Positions 1-11,286 of a stretch of 64,000 bases of DNA are shown here, in pieces. The stretch lies in contig CM034543.1 of the NCBI GenBank assembly GCA_020002185.1, positions 33,768,465-33,832,464 of the forward strand, given 5' to 3'. Origin of the DNA: Paraescarpia echinospica (lineage: Eukaryota > Annelida > Polychaeta > Sabellida > Siboglinidae). The notes under the pieces are model-generated. The model did not search any database. It was not told the DNA's origin and was given only the letters and a program-made list of their open reading frames with translations. The position numbers and the translations under genes are program-made. The first letter of the stretch is position 1. Every line of letters starts with the position of its first letter.

Positions 1-3000
1 TCTATCCCTGTGTCAAAACACTGTCGTAAGACGTCTCTATCTCCTGTGTCACGACAATGTCATAAGATGTCTCTATCCCATGAGTCAAAACACTGTCATA
101 AGATGTCTCTAACCCTACATCAAAACAATGTCATAAGATGTCTCTATCTCCCGTGTCAAAACACTGTCATAAGATGTCTCTATCCCTGTGTTAAAATACT
201 GTCATAAGATGTCTCTATCCCCTGTGTCAAAACACTGTCATAAGATGTCTCTATCGCTTGTGTCAAAGCACTATAATAAAATGTCTCTATCCCATATGGC
301 AAAACACTGTCATAAGATGTCTGTATCCCTGTGTCAAAACACTGTCATAAGATGTCTCTATCTCCTGTGTCAAAACACTGTCATAAGATGTCTCTATCCC
401 TGTGTCAAAACACTGTCATAATATGTCTCTGTCCCTGTGTCAAAGCACTGTCATAAGATGTCTCTATCTCCTGTGTCAAAACACTGTCATAAGATGTCTC
501 TAGTCCCTGTGTCAAAACACTGTCATGAGATGTCTCTATCCCTGTGTCAAAACACTGTCATAAGACGTCTCTATCTCCTGTGTCAAGACAATGTCATAAG
601 ATGTCTCTATCCCATGAGTCAAAACACTGTCATAAGATGTCTCTAACCCTGCATCAAAACAATGTCATAAGATGTCTCTATCTCCCGTGTCAAAACACTG
701 TCATAAGATGTCTCTATCCCTGTGTTAAAACACTGTCATAAGATGTCTCTATCCCCTGTGTCAAAACACTGTCATAAGATGTCTCTATCGCTTGTGTCAA
801 TGCACTATAATAAAATGTCTCTATCCCATATGGCAAAACACTGTCATAAGATGTCTGTATCCCTGTGTCAAACCACTGTCATAAGATGGCTCTATCCCCT
901 GTGTCAAAACACTGCCATAAGATGTCTCTATCCCCTGTGTCAAAACACTGTCATAATATGTCCCTGTCCCTATGTCAAAGCACTGTCTTAAGATGTCCCT
1001 GTCCCTGTGTCAAAGCACTGTCTTAAGATGTCTCTATCTCCTGTGTCAAAACACTGTCATAAGATGTCTCTATCCCCTGTGTCAAAACACTGTCATAAGA
1101 TGTCTCTATCCCTGTGTCAAAACAATGTCATAAGATGACTCTATCCCTGTGTCAAAACACCATCAGAAGTTGTCTCTATCCCCTGTGTCATAACACTGTC
1201 ATAAGATGTATCTATCCCCTGTGTCAAAACACTCTCATAAGATGTCTCTATCCCCTGTGTCAAAACATTGTCATAAGATGTCTCTATCTCTGTGTCAAAA
1301 CACTGTCATAAGATGTCTCTGTCCCTGTGTCAAAGCACTGTCATAATATGTCTCTATCCCTGTGTCAAAACACTGTCATAAGACGTCTCTATCTCCTGTG
1401 TCAAGACAATGTCATAAGATGTCTCTATCCCATGAGTCAAAACACTGTCATAAGATGTCTCTATCCCTGTGTCAAAACACTGTCATAAAATGTCTCTAAC
1501 CCTGCATCAAGACAATGTCATAAGATGTCTCTATCCCATGAGTCAAAACACTGTCATAAGATGTCTCTATCGCTTGTGTCAAAGCACTATAATAAAATGT
1601 CTCTACCCCATATGGCAAAACACTGTCATAAGATGTCTGTATCCCTGTGTCAAAACGCTGACATAAGATGGCTCTATCCCCCGTGTCAAAACACTGTCAT
1701 ATGATGTCTCTATCCCCTGTGTCAAAACACTGTCATAAGATGTCTCTATCGCTTGTGTCAAAGCACTATAATAAAATGTCTCTACCCCATATGGCAAAAC
1801 ACTGTCATAAGATGTCTGTATCCCTGTGTCAAAACACTGTCATAAGATGGCTCTATCCCCTGTGTCAAAACACTGTCATAATATGTCCCTGTCCCTGTGT
1901 CAAAGCAATGTCTTAAGATGTCCCTGTCCCTGTGTCAAAGCACTGTCTTAAGATGTCCCTGTCCCTGTGTCAAAGCACTGTCTTAAAATGTCTCTATCTC
2001 CTGTGTCAAAACACTGTCATAAGATGTCTCTATCCCCTGTGTCAAAACACTGTCATAAGATGTCTCTATCCCTGTGTCAAAACAATGTCATAAGATGACT
2101 CTATCCCTGTGTCAAAACACTATCAGAAGATGTCTCTATCCCCTGTGTCATAACACTGTAATAAGATGTATCTATCCCCTTAGTCAAAACACTGTCATAA
2201 GATGTCTCTATCCCCTGTGTCAAAACATTGTCATAAGATGTCTCTATCCCTGCATCAAAACAATGTCATAAGATGTCTCTATCTCCCGTGTCAAAACACT
2301 GTCATAAGATGTCTCTATCCCCTGTGTCAAAACATTGTCATAAGATGTCTCTATCCCTGTGTCAAAACATTGTCATAAGATGTCTCTATCCCTGTGTCAA
2401 AACACTGTCATAAGATGTCTCTATCTCCTGTGTCAAAGCACTGTCATAAGATGTCTCTATCTCCTGTGTCAAAACACTGTCATAAGATGTCTCTAGCCCC
2501 TGTGTCAAAACACTGTCATGAGATGTCTCTATCCCTGTGTCAAAACACTGTCATAAGATGTCTCTGTCCCTGTGTCAAAACACTGTCATAAGATGTCTCT
2601 ATCTCCTGTGTCAAAACACTGTCATAAGATGTCTCTAGCCCCTGTGTCAAAACACTGTCATGAGATGTCTCTGTCCCTGTGTCAAAGCAATGTCATAAGA
2701 TGTCTCTATCTCCTGTGTCAAAACACTGTCATAAGATGTCTCTGTCCCTGTGTCAAAACACTGTCATAAGATGTCTCTATCTCCTGTGTCAAAACACTGT
2801 CATAAGATGGCTCTATCCCCTGTGTCAAAACACTGCCATACGATGTCTCTATCCCCTGTGTCAAAACACTGTCATAATATGTCCCTGTCCCTGTGTCAAA
2901 GCACTGTCTTAAGATGTCCCTGTCCCTGTGTCAAAGCACTGTCTTAAGATGTCTCTATCTCCTGTGTGAAAACACTGTCATAAGATGTCTCCATCCCCTG

Positions 3001-5801
3001 TGTCAAAACACTGTCATAAGATGTCTCTATCCCTGTGTCAAAACAATGTCATAAGATGACTCTATCCCTGTGTCAAAACACTATCAGAAGATGTCTCTAT
3101 CCCCTGTGTCATAACATTGTCATAAGATGTATCTATCCCCTGTGTCAAAACACTGTCATAAGATGTCTCTATCCCCTGTGTCAAAACATTGTCATAAGAT
3201 GTCTCTATCTCTGTGTCAAAACACTGTCATAAGATATCTCTGTCCCTGTGTCAAAGCACTGTCATAAGATGTCTCTATTTCCTGTGTCAAAACACTGTCA
3301 TAATATGTCTCTATCCCTGTGTCAAAACACTGTCATAAGACGTCTCTATCTCCTGTGTCAAGACAATGTCATAAGATGTCTCTATCCCATGAGTCAAAAC
3401 ACTGTCATAAGATGTCTCTATCCCTGTGTCAAAACACTGTCATAAAATGTCTCTAACCCTGCATCAAAACAATGTCATAAGATGTCTCTATCTCCTGTGT
3501 CAAAACACTGTCATATGATGTCTCTATCCCTGTGTTAAAACACTGTCATAAGATGTCTCTATCCCCTGTGTCAAAACACTGTCATAAGATGTCTCTATCG
3601 CTTGTGTCAAAGCACTATAATAAAATGTCTCTATCCCATATGGCAAAACACTGTCATAAGATGTCTGTATACCTGTGTCAAAACACTGTCATAAGATGGC
3701 TCTATCCCCTGTGTCAAAACACTGCCATAAGATGTCTCTATCCCCTGTGTCAAAACACTGCCATAAGATGTCTCTATCCCCTGTGTCAAAACACTGTCAT
3801 AAGATGTCTCTATCCCTGTGTCAAAACAATGTCATAAGATTACTCTATCCCTGTGTCAAAACACTATCAGAAGATGTCTCTATCCCCTGTGTCATAACAC
3901 TGTCATAAGATGTATCTATCCCCTGTGTCAAAACACTGTCATAAGATGTCTCTATCCCTGTGTCAAAACACTGTCATAAGATGTGTCTATCCCCTGTGTC
4001 AAAACATTGTCATAAGATGTCTCTATCTCCTGTGTCAAAACACTGTCATAAGATGTCTCTAGCCCCTGTGTCAAAACACTGTCATAAGATGTCTCTGTCC
4101 CTGTGTCAAAGCAATGTCATAAGATGTCTCTATCTCCTGTGTCAAAACACTGTCATAAGATGTCTCTGTCCCTGTGTCAAAACACTGTCATAAGATGTCT
4201 CTCTCTCCTGTGTCAAAACACTGTCATAAGATGTCTCTAGCCCCTGTGTCAAAACACTGTCATGAGATGTCTCTGTCCCTGTGTCAAAGCAATGTCATAA
4301 GATGTCTCTATCTCCTGTGTCAAAACACTGTCATAAGATGTCTCTATCCCCTGTGTCAAAACACTGTCATAAGATGTCTCTATCGCTTGTGTCAAAGCAC
4401 TATAATAAAATGTCTCTATCCCATATGGCAAAACACTGTCATAAGATGTCTGTATACCTGTGTCAAAACACTGTCATAAGATGGCTCTATCCCCTATGTC
4501 AAAACACTGCCATAAGATGTCTCTATCCCCTGTGTCAAAACACTGCCATAAGATGTCTCTATCCCCTGTGTCAAAACACTGTCATAAGATGTCTCTATCC
4601 CTGTGTCAAAACAATGTCATAAGATTACTCTATCCCTGTGTCAAAACACTATCAGAAGATGTCTCTATCCCCTGTGTCATAACACTGTCATAAGATGTAT
4701 CTATCCCCTGTGTCAAAACACTGTCATAAGATGTCTCTATCCCTGTGTCAAAACACTGTCATAAGATGTGTCTATCCCCTGTGTCAAAACATTGTCATAA
4801 GATGTCTCTATCTCCTGTGTCAAAACACTGTCATAAGATGTCTCTAGCCCCTGTGTCAAAACACTGTCATAAGATGTCTCTATCCCTGTGTCAAAACACT
4901 GTCATAAGATGTGTCTATCTCCTGTGTCAAAACACTGTCATAAGATGTCTCTATCCCTGTGTCAAAACACTGTCATAAGATGTGTCTATCTCCTGTGTCA
5001 AAACACTGTCATAAGATGTCTCTGTCCCTGTGTCAAAACACTGTCATAAGATGTCTCTCTCTCCTGTGTCAAAACACTGTCATAAGATGTCTCTATCTCC
5101 TGTGTCAAAACACTGTCATAAGATGTCTCTAGCCCCTGTGTCAAAACACTGTCATAAGATGTCTCTATCCCTGTGTCAAAACACTGTCATAAGATGTATC
5201 TATCCCCTGTGTCAAAACACTGTCATAAGATGTCTCTATCCCTGTGTCAAAACACTGTCATAAGATGTGTCTATCTCCTGTGTCAAAACACTGTCATAAG
5301 ATGTCTCTGTCCCTGTGTCAAAACACTGTCATAAGATGTCTCTCTCTCCTGTGTCAAAACACTGTCATAAGATGTCTCTAGCCCCTGTGTCAAAACACTG
5401 TCATGAGATGTCTCTGTCCCTGTGTCAAAGCAATGTCATAAGATGTCTCTATCTCCTGTGTCAAAACACTGTCATAAGATGTCTCTGTCCCTGTGTCAAA
5501 ACACTGTCATAAGATGTCTCTATCTCCTGTGTCAAAACACTGTCATAAGATGTCTCTAGCCCCTGTGTCAAAACACTGTCATGATATGTCTCTGTCCCTG
5601 TGTCAAAGCAATGTCATAAGATGTCTCTATCTCCTGTGTCAAAACACTGTCATAAGATGTGTATGTCCCTGTGTCAAAACACTGTCATAAGATGTCTCTA
5701 TCTCCTGTGTCAAAACACTGTGATAAGATGTCTCTAGCCCCTGTGTCAAAACACTGTCATGAGATGTCTCTATCCCTGTGTCAAAACACTGTCATAAGAT
5801 G
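1..5801. repeat. 35/36-bp minisatellite array with higher-order repeats
   Basis: About 160 head-to-tail copies of a unit built around CACTGTCATAAGATGTCTCT and CCTGTGTCAAAA. The unit is 36 bp when it carries CCCC and 35 bp when one C is lost, so reading frames shift along the array. The 36-bp form reads as a 12-residue peptide repeat on the plus strand (SKHCHKMSLSPV), which gives many short open frames but no credible gene. Larger blocks recur: about 534 bp (near 10 and 544), 960/961 bp (near 1114, 2074 and 3035), 785 bp (near 3675/4460 and 3960/4745) and 285 bp (near 5030/5315). The array is already running at base 1, so its true length is unknown. It ends sharply in unique AT-rich DNA. Confidence 0.97.
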
Positions 5802-6548
5802 ATTTTATTTCATACCCCCTTAAGAACCATCTTAAAGTTGTAAATATTTACAAAACATGAGTTGATTCAGAGGCAACTAAAATTATGTCTTGCAAACACT
5901 GTTTGTCAGATACTTTTTCTCAACTCCATAAAAAACAATCCTCCCATTTAGTCCTTTGTGTTTCTTTCACCCCTATGGCTGCTATATTACTGAATAAACT
6001 ACTAACTCTCTATACAAACAAGGAATGTCCCACTAACATACATTGTATACAGGTGGATGGAATGTACATTTCATCACACCTGTTGCATATCCAGTGACAA
6101 CATTTACATGTAAATGAAGATGGCTATTTATATCTGTCTGCCAGAGATGGCCTGATTCAAAGCGCCTCTCAATTGTTGTGTTTTCACAGCTGAAGGCTTG
6201 CAAGAGAGAGTTCTTTGTACAAGCAAACTATTCGCCCACTGCGAACATCTTTTGGTATACTCTTTTGCACAAATGCGTGCCACTATTTTTTTATGCCAGG
6301 TAAACGTGGCAAAGGTGTAAATGATTAAGTAAATATAATAATAAATTTATTGTATTGTGCCCCATCCAAATCATTGTTCTGGGGAGCTGTACAGTGTTTA
6401 TTAATTTATTAATTATGATTGCGGAATTAAACATACTATAGAATGTTATATGGTAGGGGTTCTGGCCACATTAATTTTTTTCATGTAGATACATACATGA
6501 ACAAAGTGGACAAATGAGAAATAATAAACGGCACATCACTCATATATA
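5802..6548. other. AT-rich unique DNA, no gene seen
   Basis: No conserved protein, RNA gene or clear repeat is visible. A 70-codon open frame at 5885-6097 has no family resemblance and no splice context, and I do not call it. Confidence 0.5.
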
Positions 6549-6700
6549 CAGTGGAACCTCCCTAGTAAGGTCACCCCTGGGACTGGGCAAACGTGACCTG
6601 AATAGCAAGGTGACCTTATTAACAGGACTAATTCCCTATACTTTACTGTTATGGATATAATTTGGGACTGTTCTAGGGCGACCTTAATTTTCTGCACAAA
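6549..6700. mobile_element. truncated MITE-like element (CAGTGGAACCT termini)
   Basis: It starts with CAGTGGAACCTC after a TATATA run and continues with AAGGTCACC and GTGACC motifs shared with the elements at 12652 and 33211. The matching right end (AGGTTCCACTG) is missing, so this is a truncated copy. The terminal sequence resembles pogo/Tigger-type DNA transposons, but no transposase is present. The right limit is approximate. Confidence 0.6.
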
Positions 6701-7039
6701 AAAGTTGAATGACCAGTCGATCACATGAGAAAATCTTAAAGATCTTTTCACTGGATGCATGAAAAATACTTTCATAGTTAGATTTGTTGCAATTTTTCCA
6801 CAAAAAAAACAACTTCAACTTTCTGTGATTATCGAATATGCCACTGCGACATCACAAATAACCTAGGAAAATAGCTTAGCTGAAGCCGGTTTCAAATAAT
6901 GCTCCTGTACCATTGGCTTTACCCTTCAATTCTCATACCCTGGAGTTCCTGAAGACAGGTATTTTGAAAAAGAATATTGCTTTAAGAGTTACTCATTGTT
7001 AGTATCCTCGTAATGCCAACGCACAGGTCTGACTTTGCC

Positions 7040-7114
7040 GGGGCAAGGGTGAGTCATCAGAGTTCCCGCAGCCAACGAAGAGGCCACTTGATGCATATTT
7101 GCAACACTTTCTAG
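7040..7114 (+). other. candidate 5' leader exon(s) with splice donors
   Basis: Two good donor sites lie here: CAAGG|GTGAGT (exon end 7048) and CTAG|GTAAGC (exon end 7114). They precede the acceptor at 7710 by about 0.6 kb and could end noncoding first exons of the Ig genes. No promoter motif fixes the 5' end. This is an inference from splice-site quality and position only. Confidence 0.3.
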
Positions 7115-7730
7115 GTAAGCCTGGTAATTCCAATCAAATATCTAAAATTCAACCCCAAACAATGTTGTAATCAACATGCAACAAAGTGTTAGGCTACAAA
7201 GCAGGATATTTTTCACACTAGTTGCAGATACTAAACTAATATTCTCAAACAGCACATAGAAAATGCTGTATTCTGAAATATAGATTTACTCACCCATTCA
7301 TTCATTCAATCATTCATTCATTAAAAAAGCCAATGGAACATATGCTATGCAACATTTTGGAATAAATTCATTTAGTCCTTAGATATAAATGCTAAACATG
7401 TTTCTTAATCATGAGCAAATCTGTTGACCGACTGGGTAATGTATTGATGGCTAGGTATCAAAGTAATCACCAGAAACTGTCTAATAAATTCAATCCTAGA
7501 GTGACTAAGATTGCAGTATTGGTAGACTATTTATCTACTGATCAAAACTTCATATTGGAGTTAGCAAAGGGTGGTTGCATACAGAATGGGGTGGTTGAAT
7601 AAAGTAAGGGCAGTCTAATGTTTAGGGTGATGTCATCTATGTATAATATATTAGAATGTTTAACGTATGATGTACTTTGACAATAACAATACTTGTCCCC
7701 GTTTCTTGCAGGCTTCATTGCCCAAAATTC

Positions 7731-8309
7731 ATGAAAATGAGAACCCTTTCCATTGCCATATCAACCGTAGCCTTGTTGGTTACTGCGGCAACAGTGTGTC
7801 GCAGTAGCGGCAACGTACAGCGGTTACCGATCGAGAACCAAGGTGATCTACTGACGATCGGCTGCACTGCAACAGTGGCGCCCTCTGACAACATCCACTG
7901 TGTGCACTGGCTGCTCCCTCAGTTTTCAGACATTGTGCCATGCGACTTCAACTACACTATCCTGTACATGTCAGATAATGGCCTCTCCCTTATCATTGAA
8001 GATGCCAACCAGACCGACACAGGCGACTATGTTTGTGCGTCAAAAGTGAACGATGTGATAACATATAGCCGCACCACCGTGTATTACAGTCCGCCAACCA
8101 CGTGGGAACGATACGAGAGCCAATTTCTGGCAGCCATTATTGCGTCTGCAGTCGCCCTCACAATTCTCATCGTATTCTGCGTGCTCATCCATTTCTGCTG
8201 CAGCAGACCCCACAAGAAAGATTCGGTAGATATCACCATGGCTGTCTCAGAAGACCAAGAATACAGCTGTGATTCGTATCGCATGAGACACTCCGCATCT
8301 GTATCGTGA
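7731..8309 (+). CDS. single Ig-domain type I membrane protein (first of a tandem pair)
   Basis: A 192-aa protein. The start is the first ATG after a strong acceptor (TTTCTTGCAG ending at 7711); an alternative in-frame ATG lies two codons later. Residues 1-24 are a hydrophobic signal peptide. Residues about 30-118 form one Ig fold with Cys45 (B strand), Trp60 (C strand) and Cys102 in the DTGDYVC signature (F strand); an extra pair, Cys57 and Cys71, could add a second disulfide. NYT and NQT are N-glycosylation sequons. One membrane segment spans about 133-155 and is followed by a juxtamembrane CC and a 35-residue cytoplasmic tail with EYSCDSY. The single V/I-set-like domain, membrane anchor and short tail suggest a small surface receptor or ligand. 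No exact orthologue is recognised and the ligand is unknown. The downstream gene is a paralogue: both share a TW(E/D) stretch before the membrane and AAI at the start of the membrane helix. No poly(A) signal follows the stop before the next gene. Confidence 0.8.
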   Translation: MKMRTLSIAISTVALLVTAATVCRSSGNVQRLPIENQGDLLTIGCTATVAPSDNIHCVHWLLPQFSDIVPCDFNYTILYMSDNGLSLIIEDANQTDTGDYVCASKVNDVITYSRTTVYYSPPTTWERYESQFLAAIIASAVALTILIVFCVLIHFCCSRPHKKDSVDITMAVSEDQEYSCDSYRMRHSASVS

Positions 8310-8420
8310 ACTGTCTACAGAATTAACCGCACACGAAAAATCTCACATGATAACTATATAACAATGACGAAAATGTGGCGCCCAGAAATACTGATCGACA
8401 ATCACGTTTCTGTTTGCAGT
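8310..8420 (+). promoter_or_regulatory. 111-bp intergenic spacer with 3' splice site, no poly(A) signal
   Basis: The spacer between the two Ig genes has no AATAAA/ATTAAA and no convincing 5' splice donor. It ends in a pyrimidine-rich acceptor (TTTCTGTTTGCAG) seven bases before the next start codon. The second mRNA must therefore take its 5' end from elsewhere: a shared upstream leader exon, or a trans-spliced leader. The sequence cannot tell which. Confidence 0.6.
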
Positions 8421-8426
8421 TCAAAG

Positions 8427-9008
8427 ATGAGTGCTGTCACCTATGGGGCTTTCACAGTGTTGATGATCGTTGCAGTAGCTTCGGACTCGACCATTCTCGA
8501 TTCACGCATCGAGATCAGTCAATTTGGCAAGTCGCTCACCATTAATTGCATGAACGAAAATGTGACGAACAACCACAACGTCTTACTGAAATACTGGGTG
8601 CTCCCTGCCGACATGTCTATCGTTGAACCTCGTGTGAAGAAAAACAACAGCAACGTGGAACTGCTAGATAATGGCTGGTCCCTGCATATCGCGAAGGTTG
8701 AACCTGAGGACCTGGGGACCTATCTGTGTTTGACTGTCTCGACAAACCGAGGGCACTATTACGAGTACTCCAGGGTGAAAGTCTACAAAACGGAATCGGA
8801 AACGTGGGACCAATTTCGCCAGAACACGATCACAGCCGCCATTGCTGCTGGTGCCACCTTTGTTTTAATCGTGTGTGTGTGCATTATCTACAATTGTCGT
8901 TGGCAACCGGCACCAGGCCAGCGCAAGATCGATCACATGAAACAAAGTCTCTACAACATTGAATACAGCTACGAGCCAGAGTCTCCGACTGTCACCAACA
9001 TCATGTGA
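8427..9008 (+). CDS. single Ig-domain type I membrane protein (second of a tandem pair)
   Basis: A 193-aa protein beginning at the first ATG after an acceptor at 8419. An in-frame ATG at 8364 lies upstream of that acceptor, would add 21 non-signal residues and was not chosen. Residues 1-19 are a signal peptide. The Ig domain (about 22-122) has Cys41, Trp57 and Cys101 in EDLGTYLC. Sequons are NVT (45) and NNS (73). The membrane helix is about 136-156, followed by a tail with clustered tyrosines (YNIEYSYEP). No canonical ITIM or ITAM is seen. Size, domain order and the Trp-containing juxtamembrane segment match the upstream gene, so the two arose by tandem duplication and have diverged strongly outside the Ig core. 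Function is inferred only as cell-surface recognition or adhesion. AATAAA at 9579 is the first plausible poly(A) signal downstream. Confidence 0.8.
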   Translation: MSAVTYGAFTVLMIVAVASDSTILDSRIEISQFGKSLTINCMNENVTNNHNVLLKYWVLPADMSIVEPRVKKNNSNVELLDNGWSLHIAKVEPEDLGTYLCLTVSTNRGHYYEYSRVKVYKTESETWDQFRQNTITAAIAAGATFVLIVCVCIIYNCRWQPAPGQRKIDHMKQSLYNIEYSYEPESPTVTNIM

Positions 9009-9578
9009 CTTTGAATCTCCGTCTTAGGAAAGCGACATACTAGTTTGACTATTCTGCTGTGGAGTTACGTAAACACTTGACCCTTGAAATTTCCCAATGG
9101 ACAAGTATGTCATTAAAATGTGATAAATATTAAAAGATATTTCCTACCGTAATGACTGAATGTATTCGGACATTTATGTTTTTGGATACCCTAAAAATTT
9201 ACAAAAATAATAATTTTCTGTACTGCATGTTTTTAGACGCCTTGGTTAACTGTGAGAGATTCAGTGATTTTTCCATACCAAAAAGTGCACAGGAGCAACC
9301 AATGTGTGTACTCAATTTTTTTTAATATTTGTTGGTACTGTGTGTTTCTGGATAGTTAATAATTTAATTAGTAGTCTTAGGTGGAAAGGTCATATTTTAT
9401 ATATTTTCCATGTACGCTGGCTTCTAATACTTACACATGTTCAGCTCTGCTATGGATGTTATTACATGCCTTGATCTTAGTAAAATCTAAAGAAATCAGT
9501 CTATCGATACACTGTAGTTATATTTGTAATCTTCTTATTACATGACAAGTCATACATATTGAAAGTCTCAAGAGGTTC

Positions 9579-9584
9579 AATAAA
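9579..9584 (+). terminator. candidate poly(A) signal for the Ig gene pair
   Basis: AATAAA about 570 bp after the second Ig stop codon. It is the first canonical hexamer after either gene and could serve both. Confidence 0.4.
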
Positions 9585-9950
9585 ATCAAAAATTATTACA
9601 ACCTGAACAGTCTCCATGAACTATTTCTATACAGTGGCATACTGTGCTGCACTCTGGTGAATAAAACAAGCATCATATGGGTATATTATAACATTCACCT
9701 GTGTTACTTTAAACATTTACAACAGTACGATACAGTACAAGATATCAAGTTTGTCTACACTAAGAAATGCAACACATGCAAGTGTGACAATAGACAGTCT
9801 TAATGAAGATCTTCAACTAATTCTGAAATGATCATAACAGTGCTTCCATCTGCTGACCAGCACACACACTAAATTAAATCCCTGCATTGTAAAAGAAAAT
9901 TAATGTTTTGTATGGCTCAGTCAACACTGTCAAAGCCCTATAGGTGACAG

Positions 9951-10253
9951 CATCATTTTTATTACAGTTGAATTCCCTACTGCTATGTCCACGTAATTAC
10001 GTAAGCAGTCTTTTGTGTGCATCTTGTCTTGTTAACACATATCTACCTAACAAATCAAATCAACTCTGCTATTAATAAACTGACCTGTACCCTAAGCTCG
10101 TAATTCTTGGGAGTAACTTATTTATAAAGCAAATAGGTAACAAAATATCAATAATGTCTGATTTCTTACTGTCTTTTTCTTGGTTCCCTATTTCCAACTT
10201 ACGGTAGGTTTGACCAACAATACAAAACTTTCAGTTTTATTGCAAGAAAATAA
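9951..10253 (+). repeat. dispersed 305-bp repeat, copy 1
   Basis: It matches 15121-15426 over its full length in the same orientation with high identity (shared blocks such as CTAAGCTCGTAATTCTTGGG). No coding frame, tRNA head or terminal inverted repeat was found, so the class is unknown. Confidence 0.85.
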
Positions 10254-10414
10254 TTTGTGGACCCTCAAATCAAATTAATCCATCCTTGCAAGTCATAAGT
10301 GGTAGTTGACTGCATTTCCCCTAGCAGAAATTATGTGCAATGTTTTGAAGTTGGCAGAATAAGTAGGGCTTTGTCCCAGTAATTGACTGCTGGTTGTGAT
10401 CATAACAATAAAAA

Positions 10415-10714
10415 GGTAAGTTCTTATCCAGTCCACAGGACTGCTCAAAGCACTTTACACTTTACTCCCTGGCAGACCTGTTCAATCGAACACCATCTCA
10501 ACTTCTCTGGGAAGCATTCAGCCATGCTGCAATTAATGTGCAAAGAATATTCATAACAAATATCCACCACCATCTATAGCCAGGTACTCATTCATACAGC
10601 TAGGTGAACTAGTGCGAATGAACTTGTCCAAGGTTCGTTACGATAGCACAGGACTCGTACCCGGGTACTCTCGGTCGAGAGTCCGAAGCTATAGGCACTG
10701 CACTACTGTGCTCC
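10415..10714 (-). mobile_element. tRNA-derived SINE (family A), near full length
   Basis: Read on the minus strand, the right end is a tRNA-like head (A-box-like AGTGCAGTGCC, B-box-like GGGTACGAGTCC). A unique body follows, then a tail with GTGTAAAGTGCTTTGAGCAG and CCTGTGGACTGGAT. Other copies are at 24724, 27951, 28876 and 48880. The tail CTTTGAGCAGTCC resembles conserved SINE central or 3' domains of other invertebrates, but I cannot assign a named domain. Confidence 0.75.
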
Positions 10715-10765
10715 ATTCAAGCCCAAGAACTTGCAGATGCCTTTGCCCCATATCAAAGGGAAACT

Positions 10766-11022
10766 CTAGGGTAATCCCAATATAATTACTAGTCTGACTA
10801 TTCACAGGAGTCAGTAACAGTGTATTTTCAAATAGTTACTTGTACTCCCCGAACATTACATCAAGTAACATCAGCGATGATTGGCTAAAACCCCAAACAC
10901 TGCTTCTAGAATGGCAACAAGGTGACTAGATAACAGGCTCAGATTAACTGCAGCGTTTCGACAGTACAATCTGCCAGGGGGTACCGAGACTGATGTAATC
11001 AGCAGCACCCCCTGGTGTGCAA
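10766..11022 (+). repeat. dispersed repeat family C, partial copy
   Basis: It shares AATCCCAATATA at the left and ACCGAGACTGATGTA plus CAGCAGC(A/G)CCCCCTGGTGT at the right with copies at 23045 and 57018. This copy lacks the left part. Its right end can fold: CCAGGGGGT and ACCCCCTGG flank about 29 bases. Class unknown, probably a non-autonomous transposon. Confidence 0.7.
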
Positions 11023-11121
11023 TTTTGTTCACCCCATGTCAATTCACTTAGCTGTATAAATTAGTAATCTGGTTAAAGACAGTGGTCAATAAATATATAT
11101 TATACAAACAGTTCTTGTATA

Positions 11122-11286
11122 CAATGGAATAGAACCTGCCTTGGGCGAACTCTGTTTTGGACGACCACTTCGGTTCCCCTTGACTGTCTTTTCAATGTTA
11201 ACTGACCTGCCTTGGGTAACCACACGTCTTGAGAGACCATTTTTACTGGGCTGAAAGGTCGGTCACTCAAGACAGGTTCTACTGCA
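11122..11286. mobile_element. short MITE-like element with terminal inverted repeats
   Basis: The left end (TAGAACCTGCCTTGGGCGA) is the inverse of the right end (GTCACTCAAGACAGGTTCTA) with a few mismatches. The interior repeats the same motifs. It resembles, but is not identical to, the CAGTGGAACCT family in this window. Confidence 0.5.

Noticed and set aside
10..5690. Dozens of 65-113-codon open frames with SKHCHKMSLSPV repeats
   Set aside because: Translation of the 35/36-bp minisatellite; frames break at every loss of one C.
1..5801. CRISPR-like regular repeat array
   Set aside because: Units are directly adjacent with no unique spacers, in a eukaryotic genome; it is a minisatellite.
7411..7602. 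63-codon frame upstream of the Ig genes
   Set aside because: No signal peptide, domain, splice context or similarity to the neighbouring genes.
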